A stretch of 64,000 nucleotides of DNA from Sphaerisporangium rubeum (GTDB lineage: Bacteria; Actinomycetota; Actinomycetes; Streptosporangiales; Streptosporangiaceae): the NCBI RefSeq assembly GCF_014207705.1, contig NZ_JACHIU010000001.1:5572501-5636500 (forward strand), given 5' to 3'. Made by a program: the position numbers and the translations under genes. Below are positions 41,145 to 50,867 of this stretch, in pieces. A model generated the notes under the pieces. It did not search any database. It saw nothing but the letters and a program-made list of their open reading frames with translations, and was not told the DNA's origin. Each line of letters begins with the position of its first letter. Within the stretch, counting starts at the first letter, position 1.

Positions 41145-41813
41145 TCACTTCCCTGTGCGATCCGTGCGGCCGGTGCCGAAGGCCCGCAGGAACGTGTCCA
41201 CGCCGGCGACGACGACGTCGGAGAGCTCGCCGGAGTCGAGGGGCCGGGATCCGCCGTAGGTCGGCAGCTCCTCGTAGACCAGCGCGATGAACTGGTTGGC
41301 GGCCCGTACCGGGTCCTCGATGCGCAGGTGGCCGGCGTTGGCGAGGCGCGCGAGGCGGCCGGCGAGGGCCTCGATGAACTGGTCGGGGCCGCTGGCGCGC
41401 ACGGCGTCGAGCAGGTCGGGGAAGCGCACGGCCTCGGCGTACAGCAGGCGGCGCACGGCCTGCGAGCTCTCGTCGACGTAGCAGGCGACCAGTTTGTGCG
41501 CGACCTCCTCGAGGCCGGTGCGCAAGGCCTCGTCGTCGCCGGGGAACGACTCCAGGGCCGCGAGGCTCTTGGCGTTGGACCGCGCCGCGGTGTCGGTCAT
41601 CACGTGGCGGAACAGGTTCTCCTTGGAGCCGAGGTGGTTGTAGATGGTGGGCTTGGCCACCCCCGCCTCGGTGGCGATCATGTCGAGGCTCGCCTGCGTG
41701 TAGCCGACCCGCGAGAAGACGCGGAGCGCCGCCTCCAGGATGGCCCGGCGCTTGTCGAGCCTCCCGCGGTCGGCCGGCGGCGGTGTCTTCTTCTCGGTCT
41801 CGCCAACGCTCAT
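41145..41813 (-). CDS. TetR-family repressor of the exporter
   Basis: The 222-aa protein has a TetR HTH (KRRAILEAALRVFSRVGY, then SLDMIATEAGVAKPTIYNHLGSKENLFRHV) and a C-terminal TetR_C-like domain with YVDESSQAVRRLLYAEAVRFPDLL. It is divergent from the DHA2 exporter with a perfect palindrome between them, the classic layout of a drug-responsive repressor. The abyssomicin product or an intermediate is a plausible ligand, by inference. Confidence 0.9.
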   Translation of the reverse strand: MSVGETEKKTPPPADRGRLDKRRAILEAALRVFSRVGYTQASLDMIATEAGVAKPTIYNHLGSKENLFRHVMTDTAARSNAKSLAALESFPGDDEALRTGLEEVAHKLVACYVDESSQAVRRLLYAEAVRFPDLLDAVRASGPDQFIEALAGRLARLANAGHLRIEDPVRAANQFIALVYEELPTYGGSRPLDSGELSDVVVAGVDTFLRAFGTGRTDRTGK

Positions 41814-41842
41814 TTCGCCATGCTACCGTCCTAAGCATCGAA

Positions 41843-41860
41843 TTGAACTACTCAGTTCAA
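41843..41860. promoter_or_regulatory. TetR operator palindrome TTGAACT-actc-AGTTCAA
   Basis: A perfect 7+4+7 inverted repeat lies 29 bases upstream of the tetR start codon and 32 bases before the exporter start codon. Each arm can serve as a -35-like TTGAAC for one direction. Binding here would block both promoters, so autoregulation is expected. Confidence 0.75.
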
Positions 41861-41892
41861 ATGCCTTGCCCTTACAGTTAAAGGGAGTTGTC

Positions 41893-43350
41893 ATGTCCGA
41901 CACGACCGCGGCGGGGAGCGGGCCCGCACGGCTCGACTCCGCGCTGCTGACGCTGATCGGCGTGATGGTGCTCGGCGGGATGATGTCCTACCTGGACGCG
42001 ACCATCGTCAACGTCGGGATCAGCACGCTCAGCGGCGAGTTCCAGGCCACCCTCTCCACCATCGAGTGGGTGACGACCGGCTACCTGCTCGCGGTCGCGG
42101 TCGCCATCCCGCTCGCCGGCTGGGCCACCGTCCGCTTCGGCGCCAAGCGCATGTGGCTGCTCGGGTTGTCGCTGTTCCTCGCCGGTTCCACGCTGTGCGC
42201 GTTCGCGTGGAACGCCGAGAGCCTCATCGCCTTCCGCGTCCTGCAGGGCTTCGGCGGCGGCATGGTCGACCCGATCATGATCGGCGTCGTCGCCGGCGCC
42301 GCCGGGCCGCAGCGCATCAGCCGGGTGATGGGCCTGATCTCGGTGCCGATCACCCTCGGCCCCGTCATCGGCCCCATCGTCGGCGGCCTGATCCTGGAGA
42401 ACCTCTCGTGGCAGTGGATGTTCCTGGTGAACATCCCGTTCGCGCTGGCCGCGATCATCCTCGCCGTCGTGGTGCTCCCCGCCGACCCGCCGCGTGAAGG
42501 CGGCCCCGTGCCGGTCGACTGGCTCGGTGTCCTCCTGCTTCCCCCCGGCTTCGCGGCGCTGGTGTTCGCGCTGTCGCAGGCGGCGGGACACGGCTTCGGC
42601 AGCGCGACGGTCATCGGCGGTCTGGTCGCCGGAGTGGTGCTGTTCGCCGCGTACATCGCGCACGCGCTCGCCACGCGCGGCACGCCGCTGCTGGACCTGC
42701 GGCTGTTCCGCAGCAAGGGGTTCACCGCGAGCGTCACCACGATGTTCCTGATCGGCGGCGGCCTGTTCTCGCTGCTGTTCCTGCTGCCGCTGTACTACCA
42801 GCAGGTGCGCGGGCTCTCCATCCTGCAGTCGGGCCTGCTGCTCGCGCCTCTCGGCGTCGGCACGCTGATCGGCATGCCGGTGGCCGGCAACCTCGCCGAC
42901 AAGTTCGGGCCGCGGCGCCTGGTGCCGGTCGGCGCGCTGCTCATCGCCGGCGGCGCGCTGGTGTTCACCGGCTCGGGACCGCAGACGTCGCAGGTGCTGC
43001 TGACCGCCGCGCAGCTCGCCATCGGCTTCGGCCTCGGGCTGGTCGGCGCGCCGACCATGGGGTCGGTGTACCGGACGGTGCCGGGTGACGCGGTCGCCGG
43101 GGCCACCGGCGCGGTGTTCATCCTCAACCAGATCGGCGCCTCGCTCGGCATCGCCGTCGTCGCGCTCATCCTGCAAGGCGGCGGCGCGCACGCCACACCC
43201 ACCACCGAGTCGTTCGGCGACGCCTTCTGGTGGCCGTTCGCCGCCGGCCTCGTGGTGTTCCTCGCCGGCCTGCTGCTTCCCGGCAGGCAGGAGCCGGCCC
43301 CCGACGTCCCCGCAGCCGCGCCGGCCGAGCCGGTCGGCGGCAACGCCTGA
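41893..43350 (+). CDS. DHA2-type MFS drug exporter (EmrB/QacA, AbyD-like)
   Basis: A 485-aa membrane protein with about 14 hydrophobic segments. It carries the DHA2 hallmarks SYLDATIVNVGIS in helix 1, WVTTGYLLAVAVAIPLAGW, RFGAKRMWLLGL between helices 2 and 3, and RVLQGFGGGMVDPIM in helix 4. It should export the antibiotic by proton antiport and give self-resistance. A comparable exporter, AbyD, is in the abyssomicin cluster. AAAGGGAG precedes the ATG at 41893. Probably repressed by the divergent TetR. Confidence 0.9.
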   Translation: MSDTTAAGSGPARLDSALLTLIGVMVLGGMMSYLDATIVNVGISTLSGEFQATLSTIEWVTTGYLLAVAVAIPLAGWATVRFGAKRMWLLGLSLFLAGSTLCAFAWNAESLIAFRVLQGFGGGMVDPIMIGVVAGAAGPQRISRVMGLISVPITLGPVIGPIVGGLILENLSWQWMFLVNIPFALAAIILAVVVLPADPPREGGPVPVDWLGVLLLPPGFAALVFALSQAAGHGFGSATVIGGLVAGVVLFAAYIAHALATRGTPLLDLRLFRSKGFTASVTTMFLIGGGLFSLLFLLPLYYQQVRGLSILQSGLLLAPLGVGTLIGMPVAGNLADKFGPRRLVPVGALLIAGGALVFTGSGPQTSQVLLTAAQLAIGFGLGLVGAPTMGSVYRTVPGDAVAGATGAVFILNQIGASLGIAVVALILQGGGAHATPTTESFGDAFWWPFAAGLVVFLAGLLLPGRQEPAPDVPAAAPAEPVGGNA

Positions 43351-43417
43351 CCCCGCACCCTGTCCGCCGGACCGGCCCGCTCCGGTCCGGCGGCGCGCAC
43401 CACCCGGAGGAAGCACC

Positions 43418-44446
43418 ATGACCAGCGGCTTACCCGTCTCCGTGCTGGACGTCGTCCCCGTCTTCGAGGACGGCACGGCCACCGGCGCGCTGCGCGAAAC
43501 CGTGGCGATCGCACCGAAGGTCGAGGAACTCGGCTACCTGCGGTACTGGGTCGCCGAGCACCACAACACCACGAGCCTCGCCACCTCCACCCCCGGCGTC
43601 CTCGCCGGCCGGCTCGCCGCCGCCACCTCGACGCTGCGTGTCGGCTCCGGCGGGGTGCTGCTGCCGAACCACGCGCCGCTGGTGGTCGCCGAGCAGTTCG
43701 GCACGCTGGAGGCGCTGCACCCCGGCCGCATCGACCTCGGCCTCGGCCGGGCCCCCGGCACCGACCCGCTCACCGCTCGCGCGCTGCGCAGGAGCGCCGA
43801 GGGAGGCGACGACTTCGCGGCACAGATCACCGAGCTGCGCGGCTACTTCGCCCCCACCGGTCACGTCGGCGGCATCGTCGCGGTGCCCGCGGCCGAGGCC
43901 CGGCCCGACCTCTGGGTCCTCGGGTCCAGCCCGGGGAGCGGTGAGCTCGCCGGGTCACTCGGCCTGCCGTACGCCTACGCGCACCAGATCAACCCGCACG
44001 CCACCGCGCAGGCCCTCGCCAGGTACCGCGCCGCGTTCCGTCCCTCGCCGATCTGCGAGCGGCCGCGCACCCTGGTCGCCGCGCTCGTCACGGTCGCGGA
44101 CACCGACGCGCAGGCCATGGAGGCGGCGGCGTCGTACCTGCTCGGCAAGATCCGCATGCGGACGTCGCCGCGGTTCGACGCGTTCCCCTCGGCGCAGGCG
44201 GCCGCCCGCCACGTGTACGGCGACCTGGAGCGGCGGTTCGTCGAGGACCTGGTGGAGCCGCAGTTCGTCGGCGGTCCCGAGACGGTGCGCGCGAAGCTCG
44301 CGCGGCTGGTGGAGAGCACCGGCGCGGACGAGCTGATGGCACTCACCGTGGTGCCGTCGCAGGAGGACCGGCTGCGGTCGTTCACGCTGCTCGCCGAGGT
44401 GGCGGCGACCGCCGGGCCCGCCGTGAACGTTTCAGCGCGGCTTTAG
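43418..44446 (+). CDS. LLM-class flavin-dependent monooxygenase (AbyE-like)
   Basis: The 342-aa product is a bacterial-luciferase-like barrel: SVLDVVPVFEDGTATGALRE, YLRYWVAEHHNTTSLA, VGSGGVLLPNHAPLVVAEQFGTLEALHPGRIDLGLGRAPG and LWVLGSSPGSGELAG. These match the MsnO8-like/alkanal-monooxygenase group within the LLM family. It should oxidise the polyketide using reduced FMN from the flavin reductase at 40618. The abyssomicin cluster has a counterpart, AbyE. GGAGGAA lies eight bases before the ATG. It follows the exporter by 67 bases and probably shares its transcript. Confidence 0.87.
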   Translation: MTSGLPVSVLDVVPVFEDGTATGALRETVAIAPKVEELGYLRYWVAEHHNTTSLATSTPGVLAGRLAAATSTLRVGSGGVLLPNHAPLVVAEQFGTLEALHPGRIDLGLGRAPGTDPLTARALRRSAEGGDDFAAQITELRGYFAPTGHVGGIVAVPAAEARPDLWVLGSSPGSGELAGSLGLPYAYAHQINPHATAQALARYRAAFRPSPICERPRTLVAALVTVADTDAQAMEAAASYLLGKIRMRTSPRFDAFPSAQAAARHVYGDLERRFVEDLVEPQFVGGPETVRAKLARLVESTGADELMALTVVPSQEDRLRSFTLLAEVAATAGPAVNVSARL

Positions 44447-44503
44447 CACCCCTGCCGACAGTACGACGTACTTCGCACGACCCCGAGCACCGCTGGAGCA
44501 GTC

Positions 44504-46153
44504 ATGTCCCCGCGTCGTACCGCCGTCACGGCCGCAGTCTTGTCGCTTCTCTCCCTGGCCGTCGCGGCGTGCGGCTCCCCCGCCGCCCCCGCGAACCCCT
44601 CCGGCTCCGGCGCCACGGGGGCCGCCGAGCCCAGGGCCGGCGGCGCCGTCACCCACGCCACCGGCAAGGAACCCGACTGCTGGGACCCGCACGCGAGCGC
44701 GCAGGACGTCACCGCGTACCTGCAGCGGCCGGTGTACGACTCGCTGGTCTACCAGGCCCCCGACGGCAAGCTGTCGCCGTGGCTGGCCACCGGCTGGAAG
44801 GTCGGCGCGGACGGCAAGGAGTACACCTTCACCCTGCGGCAGGACGTGACGTTCCACGACGGCGGCAAGCTCGACGCCGAGGCGGTGAAGGCCAACTTCG
44901 ACCACATCACCGCCAAGAAGACCCAGTCGCAGTACGCGGCCGGGCTGCTCGGCCCCTACGAGGGGATCACGGTGAGCGGGCCGTACGAGGTGAAGGTGCG
45001 GTTCAGCCGGCCGTACGTGCCGTTCCTGCAGGCCGCGAGCACCACGTTCCTCGGCATCGCCTCCCCGGCGTCGCTGAAGGCCGGGGCCGACAAGCTGTGC
45101 GCCGGTCAGTCGGTGGGGTCGGGGCCGTTCAAGGCCGGTGACTACGTGCGGGGCCAGCAACGGCTGTACACCAGGAACCCGGACTACCGCTGGGGACCCG
45201 AGGCGACCGGCCGGACCGGTCCCGCGCCGCTGGACTCGGTCAAGGTGCGGTTCATCCCCGAGGCGGCGACGCGGGTCGGCGCGCTGACGTCCGGCCAGGT
45301 GGACTCGGCAGACGGCATCCCCGCCACGCAGAAGGCGCTGATCGAACGCGACCAGCGGCTCTCCGTGCTGGAGGGCCAGGTGCCCGGCGCGGTGGACGCG
45401 TTCTACCTCAACACCAAGAGCCCGTTGTTCTCCGACAAGAGGGTGCGTGAGGCGTTCCAGCGGGCCATCGACCTGGACGCGCTGGTGAAGTCGGTGTTCC
45501 AGGGGGCCAACGCGCGTGCCTGGAGCCTGCTGTCCCCCACCACCCCCGACAGCTACGACGCCTCGCTCGAGGGGACGTGGCCTCCGGACCGCGCGCTCGC
45601 CGAGCGGCTGCTCGACGAGGCCGGGTGGACCGGACGCGACGCCGAGGGGTACCGCACCAAGGACGGCAGGCGGCTCAGCGTCGTCGCACCGGTGTACGGC
45701 GAGGCGTCGACGTTCTCGCAGGCCGTGCAGGGTGACCTGAAGAAGGTCGGCATCCACTTCGACCTCAAGGCGTCCACCGACGCCACCGAGGTGTCCACGA
45801 TGCTGGACGAGGGCCGCTACGACGTGGTGGAGCTGTCGTGGGCCCGCGCCGACGGCGACATCCTCAGCCACTTCTTCTTCTCCACCGAGTCCTCCGTCGG
45901 CGGTGGCCACAACTTCGCCAAGGTCGCCGACCCCGAGGTGGACAAGTGGCTGACCGGCGCGCAGACGACGGGTGAGCCGGCCGAGCGTGCCGCGCTGTAC
46001 GCGAAGGTCCAGAAGTGGGCCCTGGACAACGCGGCGGCCGTCCCCGCGTACGTCACGACGCAGACCGTCGGGTTCAGCAAGAAGGTCCACGGCCTGCGGC
46101 TGAACATCGCCTCGTGGCCGGAGTTCGCCGCCGCGTCGGTCGAGGCCTCCTGA
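44504..46153 (+). CDS. ABC transporter substrate-binding lipoprotein (OppA/DppA type)
   Basis: The 549-aa product begins with a lipoprotein signal ending in the lipobox LAVAAC (Cys at residue 24), then an SBP_bac_5 domain: YDSLVYQAPDGKLSPWLATGW, FTLRQDVTFHDGGKLDAEAVKANFDH, VGSGPFKAGDYVRGQ and YLNTKSPLFSDKRVREAFQRAIDLD. It would sit on the outer membrane face and deliver a peptide-like or other ligand to the two permeases that follow. The abyssomicin cluster carries a similar four-gene set (AbyF1-F4). A 13-bp palindrome AGTAC-gac-GTACT lies at 44460-44472, just upstream. Start ATG follows GGAGCAG. Confidence 0.9.
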   Translation: MSPRRTAVTAAVLSLLSLAVAACGSPAAPANPSGSGATGAAEPRAGGAVTHATGKEPDCWDPHASAQDVTAYLQRPVYDSLVYQAPDGKLSPWLATGWKVGADGKEYTFTLRQDVTFHDGGKLDAEAVKANFDHITAKKTQSQYAAGLLGPYEGITVSGPYEVKVRFSRPYVPFLQAASTTFLGIASPASLKAGADKLCAGQSVGSGPFKAGDYVRGQQRLYTRNPDYRWGPEATGRTGPAPLDSVKVRFIPEAATRVGALTSGQVDSADGIPATQKALIERDQRLSVLEGQVPGAVDAFYLNTKSPLFSDKRVREAFQRAIDLDALVKSVFQGANARAWSLLSPTTPDSYDASLEGTWPPDRALAERLLDEAGWTGRDAEGYRTKDGRRLSVVAPVYGEASTFSQAVQGDLKKVGIHFDLKASTDATEVSTMLDEGRYDVVELSWARADGDILSHFFFSTESSVGGGHNFAKVADPEVDKWLTGAQTTGEPAERAALYAKVQKWALDNAAAVPAYVTTQTVGFSKKVHGLRLNIASWPEFAAASVEAS

Positions 46154-47103
46154 TGGGTTCCGCCGTCCGTACGGTGGCGGCCCGGGTGGCGGGAGGCATC
46201 CTCGTCGTCTGGGCCGCCGCCACGTGCGCCTTCCTGGTGCTCCAGCTCATCCCCGGTGACCCGGTGAACTCGATCATCGGTTCCAACGCGCTGGTGAGCC
46301 CCGAGCAGCGTGCGGAGATCAGGCACCAGTACGGGCTGGACCTGCCGTTCGCCGCGCAGTACCTCGCCTACCTCGGCCGGCTCGCCACCGGCCGGCTCGG
46401 GGACTCCTACCAGTTGCAGCAGCCGGTCTCCGAGGTGATCGCCGGTCAGCTCGGGCCGACGGCGCAGCTCGCGCTCGCGGCGACCGTGCTCGCGCTGGTG
46501 CTGTCGGTCGCGGTGACCGTGGCGACCTCAGGTCGCGCGGCGTGGCCGCGCCGGGTGTCGGGGGTCGTGGAGCTGCTGGTGGTGTCCACGCCGTCGTTCT
46601 GGCTCGGCATCATGCTGCTCACGGTGTTCTCGTTCCGGCTCGGCTGGCTGCCGGTGTCCGACAGCGGGGACGCGCGGTCGCTGATCCTGCCGGCGTTCAC
46701 GCTGGCGCTGCCGATCGCCGCCGTGCTCAGCCAGGTGATGCGCGAAGGCCTGCTCGGCGCTCTGGAGCAGCCGTTCGTGCTGACCGCGCGCGCACGGGGC
46801 CTTCCCGAGCGCACGGTCCGCTCACGGCACGCGCTGCGGCACGCCGCGCTGCCGGCGCTGACACTGGCCGGCTGGTTCACCGGCACGCTGCTCGGCGGCG
46901 CGGTCGTCGTCGAGAACGTCTTCGCCCGCTCCGGTGTCGGCCGCATCACGCTGCAGGCGGTCGCCGACCGGGACCTGCCGGTGGTGCAGGGGGTCGTGGC
47001 GCTGTCGGCGGTGGTGTTCGTGGCCGTCAGCGCGCTGGTGGAGGTGCTGTACGCGGTCGTGGACCCGCGGCTGCGCCGCCGTACGGGGGTGACCGCCGCA
47101 TGA
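46153..47103 (+). CDS. Oligopeptide-type ABC permease (DppB/OppB family)
   Basis: The 316-aa membrane protein has the DppB signature: VVWAAATCAFLVLQLIPGDPVN near the N-terminus, RHQYGLDLPFAAQYLAYLGRL, and the EAA loop region VLTARARGLPERTVRSRHALRHAALP, then VVENVFARSGVGRI. About six membrane spans are visible. ATG overlaps the stop of the binding-protein gene by one base (TGATG), and its own stop overlaps the next permease (ATGA). The four genes are evidently one operon. Confidence 0.92.
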   Translation: MGSAVRTVAARVAGGILVVWAAATCAFLVLQLIPGDPVNSIIGSNALVSPEQRAEIRHQYGLDLPFAAQYLAYLGRLATGRLGDSYQLQQPVSEVIAGQLGPTAQLALAATVLALVLSVAVTVATSGRAAWPRRVSGVVELLVVSTPSFWLGIMLLTVFSFRLGWLPVSDSGDARSLILPAFTLALPIAAVLSQVMREGLLGALEQPFVLTARARGLPERTVRSRHALRHAALPALTLAGWFTGTLLGGAVVVENVFARSGVGRITLQAVADRDLPVVQGVVALSAVVFVAVSALVEVLYAVVDPRLRRRTGVTAA

Positions 47104-47951
47104 CGGCCGACATCTCCGTGGCGTCGCGGGTGCGCGCGGTGCGGCTGCCGAAACCGGCGGTGCTGCTGTCGGCGGCGGCGCTCGGGCTGATCCTGCTCGC
47201 GGCGGTACGTCCCGGGCTGCTCGCCGCCGGTGACCCGTCGGGGACCGACGCGCTGAACGCGCTGGCCCCGCCGGACGCCGCGCATCCGTTCGGCACCGAC
47301 CAGCTCGGCAGGGACGTCTTCACCCGCGTCGTGCACGGCGCGCGGTACTCGCTCGCCATCGGCGCCGCCGCGACCGGCGCGGGACTCGCCGTGGCGCTGG
47401 TCTGGGGTCTGGCGTCCGCGTTGTCCGGCCGGTTCGGTGACGCGGTGCTGATGCGCACGGCGGACGCGCTGCTGGCGCTGCCGGGTCTGCTGCTGGCCCT
47501 GATGGTGGTGCTCATCGCGGGGAAAGGCGTCAACGGCGCGACGATCGCGGTCGCGGCCGGCATCGCACCGGGGTTCGCGCGCGTGGTGCGGGCCCAGGCC
47601 CTGGTGGTGCGCCGGTCGGGGTACGTCGAGTCGGCGGTGGCGCTCGGCGTGCGGCGTCCGCTGATCGTGCTGCGGCATGTGCTGCCGAACACCGTCGGGC
47701 CGCTGCTCGTCGTCGGCACGGTCACGCTCGGCGCGTCGATCTCCACCGGCGCCGCGCTCAGCTACCTCGGCCTCGGCGCGCAGCCGCCGACGCCGGAGTG
47801 GGGGGCCATGCTGACCGAAGGCCAGGGCTTCCTGCACCTGGCGTGGTGGATCGCCTTGTTCCCCGGCCTGATGCTGGTCGTCACGGTCGTCGCGGTCACC
47901 GTGCTCGGCCGGCACGCGCAGGCCCGATCAGAAGGACGGTACGTGTCATGA
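47100..47951 (+). CDS. Oligopeptide-type ABC permease (DppC/OppC family)
   Basis: The 283-aa membrane protein contains the DppC pattern [38 protein letters not shown], the EAA loop [24 protein letters not shown] and [20 protein letters not shown]. It pairs with the preceding DppB-type permease to form the channel. Start ATG overlaps the previous stop. The stop overlaps the ATPase gene start (ATGA). Confidence 0.92.
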   Translation: MTADISVASRVRAVRLPKPAVLLSAAALGLILLAAVRPGLLAAGDPSGTDALNALAPPDAAHPFGTDQLGRDVFTRVVHGARYSLAIGAAATGAGLAVALVWGLASALSGRFGDAVLMRTADALLALPGLLLALMVVLIAGKGVNGATIAVAAGIAPGFARVVRAQALVVRRSGYVESAVALGVRRPLIVLRHVLPNTVGPLLVVGTVTLGASISTGAALSYLGLGAQPPTPEWGAMLTEGQGFLHLAWWIALFPGLMLVVTVVAVTVLGRHAQARSEGRYVS

Positions 47952-49612
47952 CGGGCCTGCCGTCGCTCGACGTCGCCGGGCTCGACGTCACCTTCGGCTC
48001 CGGCCCCGGCGCGGTGCGCGCCGTGCGGTCGGTGTCACTGACCCTGCGCCCCGGCCGGTGCCTCGCGCTGGTCGGCGAGTCCGGGTCCGGCAAGTCGGCG
48101 CTGGCGCGGGCCCTGCTCGGCCTGGCCGGGCCCACGGCCACCGTCACCGCAGAGCGTCTCGTCGTCGGCGGCCGGGACGCGCGGACGTTCGGGCCGCGCG
48201 AGTGGCGCAAGGTGCGCGGCCGGCACGTCGGGCTGGTCGCGCAGGACGCGCTGGTCGCGCTCGACCCGCTGCGGCCCGTCGGCCACGAGATCGCCGAGTC
48301 GCTGCTCGCGCACCGCGTGGTGCCGCGCGGCAAGGCCACCGAGCGCGCCGTCGAACTACTCGCCGGCGTCGCGGTACCCGAACCCGAGGTCAGGGCCAGG
48401 CAGTACGTCCACCAGCTGTCGGGGGGACTGCGGCAGCGCGCGCTCATCGCCTCGGCCATCGCGGCCGGACCCGGGACGCTCGTCGCCGACGAGCCGACGA
48501 CGGCGCTCGACGCGGCCGTGCAGGCCCGCATCCTCGACCTGCTCGGCGAGCTCAAACGCGGCGGCACGGCGCTGCTGCTCATCTCGCACGACCTGGCCGT
48601 CGTGGAGGCGCTCGCCGACGACGTCGCGGTGATGCGCCACGGCGAGATCGTGGAACACGGCCCCGCCGATCGTGTGCTCGACGAGCCCCGGCACGTCTAC
48701 ACCAAGGAACTGCTCGCGGCGGTACCGGGAAGCCGTCCCCGGCCGCCGCGTGAGACGCGGCCCCCGGCGAGCGAGGACGCCGGGGAGCCGCTGCTCCGGG
48801 TCGGCGGGGTCGTCAAGCGCTTCGCCGGGGACGGCGGGACGCGGCGCACCGCCGTCCACGACGTGAGCCTCACCCTGGAGGCAGGCGAGACGCTCGGCGT
48901 GGTCGGCGAGTCGGGGTCCGGCAAGACCACCTTGGCACGCATGGTGCTCGGGCTGCTGGAACCCGACGACGGCACGGTGCTGCTCGACGGCCTGCCGTGG
49001 AGCGGGGTCCCCGAACGGCGGCGCCGGCCGCGGCGCGGCGCGCTCCAGCTCGTGCCGCAGGACCCGCTGAGCGCGTTCGACCCACGCTGGCGCGTGTCCA
49101 GGATCGTCGGCGAGGCCCTCGCCGCGGCGCGGGTGCCGCGCGGCGAACGCGCCGGCCGTGCCGCCGAGCTGCTGGAACGGGTCGGTCTCGGCGCGGAGCT
49201 GCTGGAACGGCGGCCGAAGGCCCTGTCCGGCGGCCAGCGGCAGCGGGTCGCGATCGCGCGTGCGCTCGCGGCACGGCCGCGGCTGCTGGTGTGCGACGAG
49301 CCGGTGTCCGCGCTGGACGTGTCGGTACAGGCCCAGGTGCTGGCGCTGCTGCGTGAACTCCAGGCCGGTCTCGGGCTCGCGATGCTGTTCATCTCGCACG
49401 ACCTGGCCGTCGTCCGCGAGGTCTGCGACCGGGTGCTGGTGATGAAGGACGGCGTGGTCGTGGAGTCCGGCCCCGTGGAGGACGTGTTCGCGAACCCCCG
49501 CCACCCCTACACCCGCGCGCTGCTCGACGCGGTGCCCCGCCGCGCCAGGCAGGCCCGCGTGCCGGCCGAGACCCATGGCGGGCCCGGAGAACCCGTGCAT
49601 GATCGACTTTAG
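47948..49612 (+). CDS. Fused double ABC ATPase (DppD-DppF type)
   Basis: The 554-aa protein holds two complete ABC cassettes. The first has the P-loop [17 protein letters not shown] (about residue 40), [15 protein letters not shown] and [14 protein letters not shown]. The second has [17 protein letters not shown] (about residue 320), [15 protein letters not shown] and [14 protein letters not shown]. Fusion of the D and F subunits is common in actinomycete peptide-type importers. With the lipoprotein and permeases it makes a full transporter, whose direction and substrate (product re-uptake, peptide or siderophore-like) cannot be told from sequence. Confidence 0.92.
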   Translation: MTGLPSLDVAGLDVTFGSGPGAVRAVRSVSLTLRPGRCLALVGESGSGKSALARALLGLAGPTATVTAERLVVGGRDARTFGPREWRKVRGRHVGLVAQDALVALDPLRPVGHEIAESLLAHRVVPRGKATERAVELLAGVAVPEPEVRARQYVHQLSGGLRQRALIASAIAAGPGTLVADEPTTALDAAVQARILDLLGELKRGGTALLLISHDLAVVEALADDVAVMRHGEIVEHGPADRVLDEPRHVYTKELLAAVPGSRPRPPRETRPPASEDAGEPLLRVGGVVKRFAGDGGTRRTAVHDVSLTLEAGETLGVVGESGSGKTTLARMVLGLLEPDDGTVLLDGLPWSGVPERRRRPRRGALQLVPQDPLSAFDPRWRVSRIVGEALAAARVPRGERAGRAAELLERVGLGAELLERRPKALSGGQRQRVAIARALAARPRLLVCDEPVSALDVSVQAQVLALLRELQAGLGLAMLFISHDLAVVREVCDRVLVMKDGVVVESGPVEDVFANPRHPYTRALLDAVPRRARQARVPAETHGGPGEPVHDRL

Positions 49613-49700
49613 AACGGGCCAACAACCGGCTGCCAGCCTCGTCGCGCCAGCACAGGCCCGCGACGGGCCAGAGCCCTTCCAGCCCCAAGGAACAGCGCTC

Positions 49701-50867
49701 ATGACGAGCTCACCGGAAACACCGCGCGGCGCCAGGCTGCCCTCTCTCACCGGCCTGCGCTTCGCCGCGGCCCTCCTCGTTTTCGCCTTCCACAGCACCT
49801 GGCAGCACACCTTCATCGACGGCGCCGCCGGAGACGTACTCGGGTCGGTCTTCGGCCACGCCGGTTTCTACGGCGTCAGCTTCTTCTTCGTGCTCAGCGG
49901 TTTCGTGCTGACCTGGTCGGCACGGCCCGGCGACACCGCGCCGCGCGTGTGGCGGCGGCGGTTCGTCAAGATCTACCCCAACCACCTGGTGACGTTCGTC
50001 GTGGCCGGCGCGCTGCTGCTGCTCACGGCGCAGCAGCTCGCGCCGTGGCCCACGCTGGCCGGCCTGTTCCTGGTGCAGTCGTGGGTGCCGGACGTCGTCT
50101 ACCCCAACACGATGAACTTCGTGAGCTGGTCGCTGTCGTGCGAGCTGCTCTTCTACCTGTGCTTCCCGTGGCTGCTGCGCGCGTTGAACAGGGTGCGGGC
50201 CCGGGGGCTGTGGCTGACGGCCGCCGCCATGGTCGCGGTGATCCTCGTGGCGCCTGTGGTGTCGACGTTCGCGATCGGCGGCACGCCGCTGCCGTTCATC
50301 GCCGACGGCTCACTGTCGTTCGAGCAGATCTGGTTCGTGTACTTCTTCCCGCCGGTCAGGGCCGCCGAGTTCGTGCTCGGCATGGTCGCCGCGCGGCTGG
50401 TCATCGCCGGCCACCGGCCGCCGATCCCGCTGCTGCCCGCGCTGCTCGTCGCCGTCGCCGGGTACGCCGTCAACTCGTCGGTCCCCTACCTGTTCGGCGT
50501 GGCAGGCTTGGCGGCGCTGTGGCTGACGCCGCTGGTCGCCGCCGCGGCGGTGACCGACCTGCGGGCCACACGCTCACCGTTCCGCGGCAGGACGATGGTG
50601 CGGCTCGGCGAGTGGTCGTTCGCGTTCTACATGGTGCACGGACTGGTCGTGACCTACCTGCCGCTGTGGCTCGTGCAGGGCCGCGACCTCGGGGCCGCGT
50701 CCAGGATCGGGCTGCTGGTCCTCGCGCTCGCGCTCTGCCTGCTGCTCGCGTACGCGCTGTTCACCTGGGTCGAGTCGCCGGCCGTGCGCCGGTTCGGCAG
50801 CCGCCGGACGACGGCGGCCCCACCCACGGCTCCCGTTCCCGTGACAGTTCTGGAGGCCAAAGAATGA
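49701..50867 (+). CDS. Membrane acyltransferase, family 3
   Basis: The 388-aa integral membrane protein is of the acyltransferase-3/OafA type: LTGLRFAAALLVFAFHSTW with the conserved Arg and His in the first span, GFYGVSFFFVLSGFVLTWS, RRFVKIYPNHLVTFVV, WSLSCELLFYLCFPWLL and LGEWSFAFYMVHGL. Such enzymes move acetyl or other acyl groups to sugars or polyketide hydroxyls. ATG at 49701 follows AAGGAAC. The gene is coupled to the P450 by ATGA. I do not recall a counterpart in the abyssomicin cluster, so the product may carry an extra O-acyl group. Confidence 0.88.
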   Translation: MTSSPETPRGARLPSLTGLRFAAALLVFAFHSTWQHTFIDGAAGDVLGSVFGHAGFYGVSFFFVLSGFVLTWSARPGDTAPRVWRRRFVKIYPNHLVTFVVAGALLLLTAQQLAPWPTLAGLFLVQSWVPDVVYPNTMNFVSWSLSCELLFYLCFPWLLRALNRVRARGLWLTAAAMVAVILVAPVVSTFAIGGTPLPFIADGSLSFEQIWFVYFFPPVRAAEFVLGMVAARLVIAGHRPPIPLLPALLVAVAGYAVNSSVPYLFGVAGLAALWLTPLVAAAAVTDLRATRSPFRGRTMVRLGEWSFAFYMVHGLVVTYLPLWLVQGRDLGAASRIGLLVLALALCLLLAYALFTWVESPAVRRFGSRRTTAAPPTAPVPVTVLEAKE

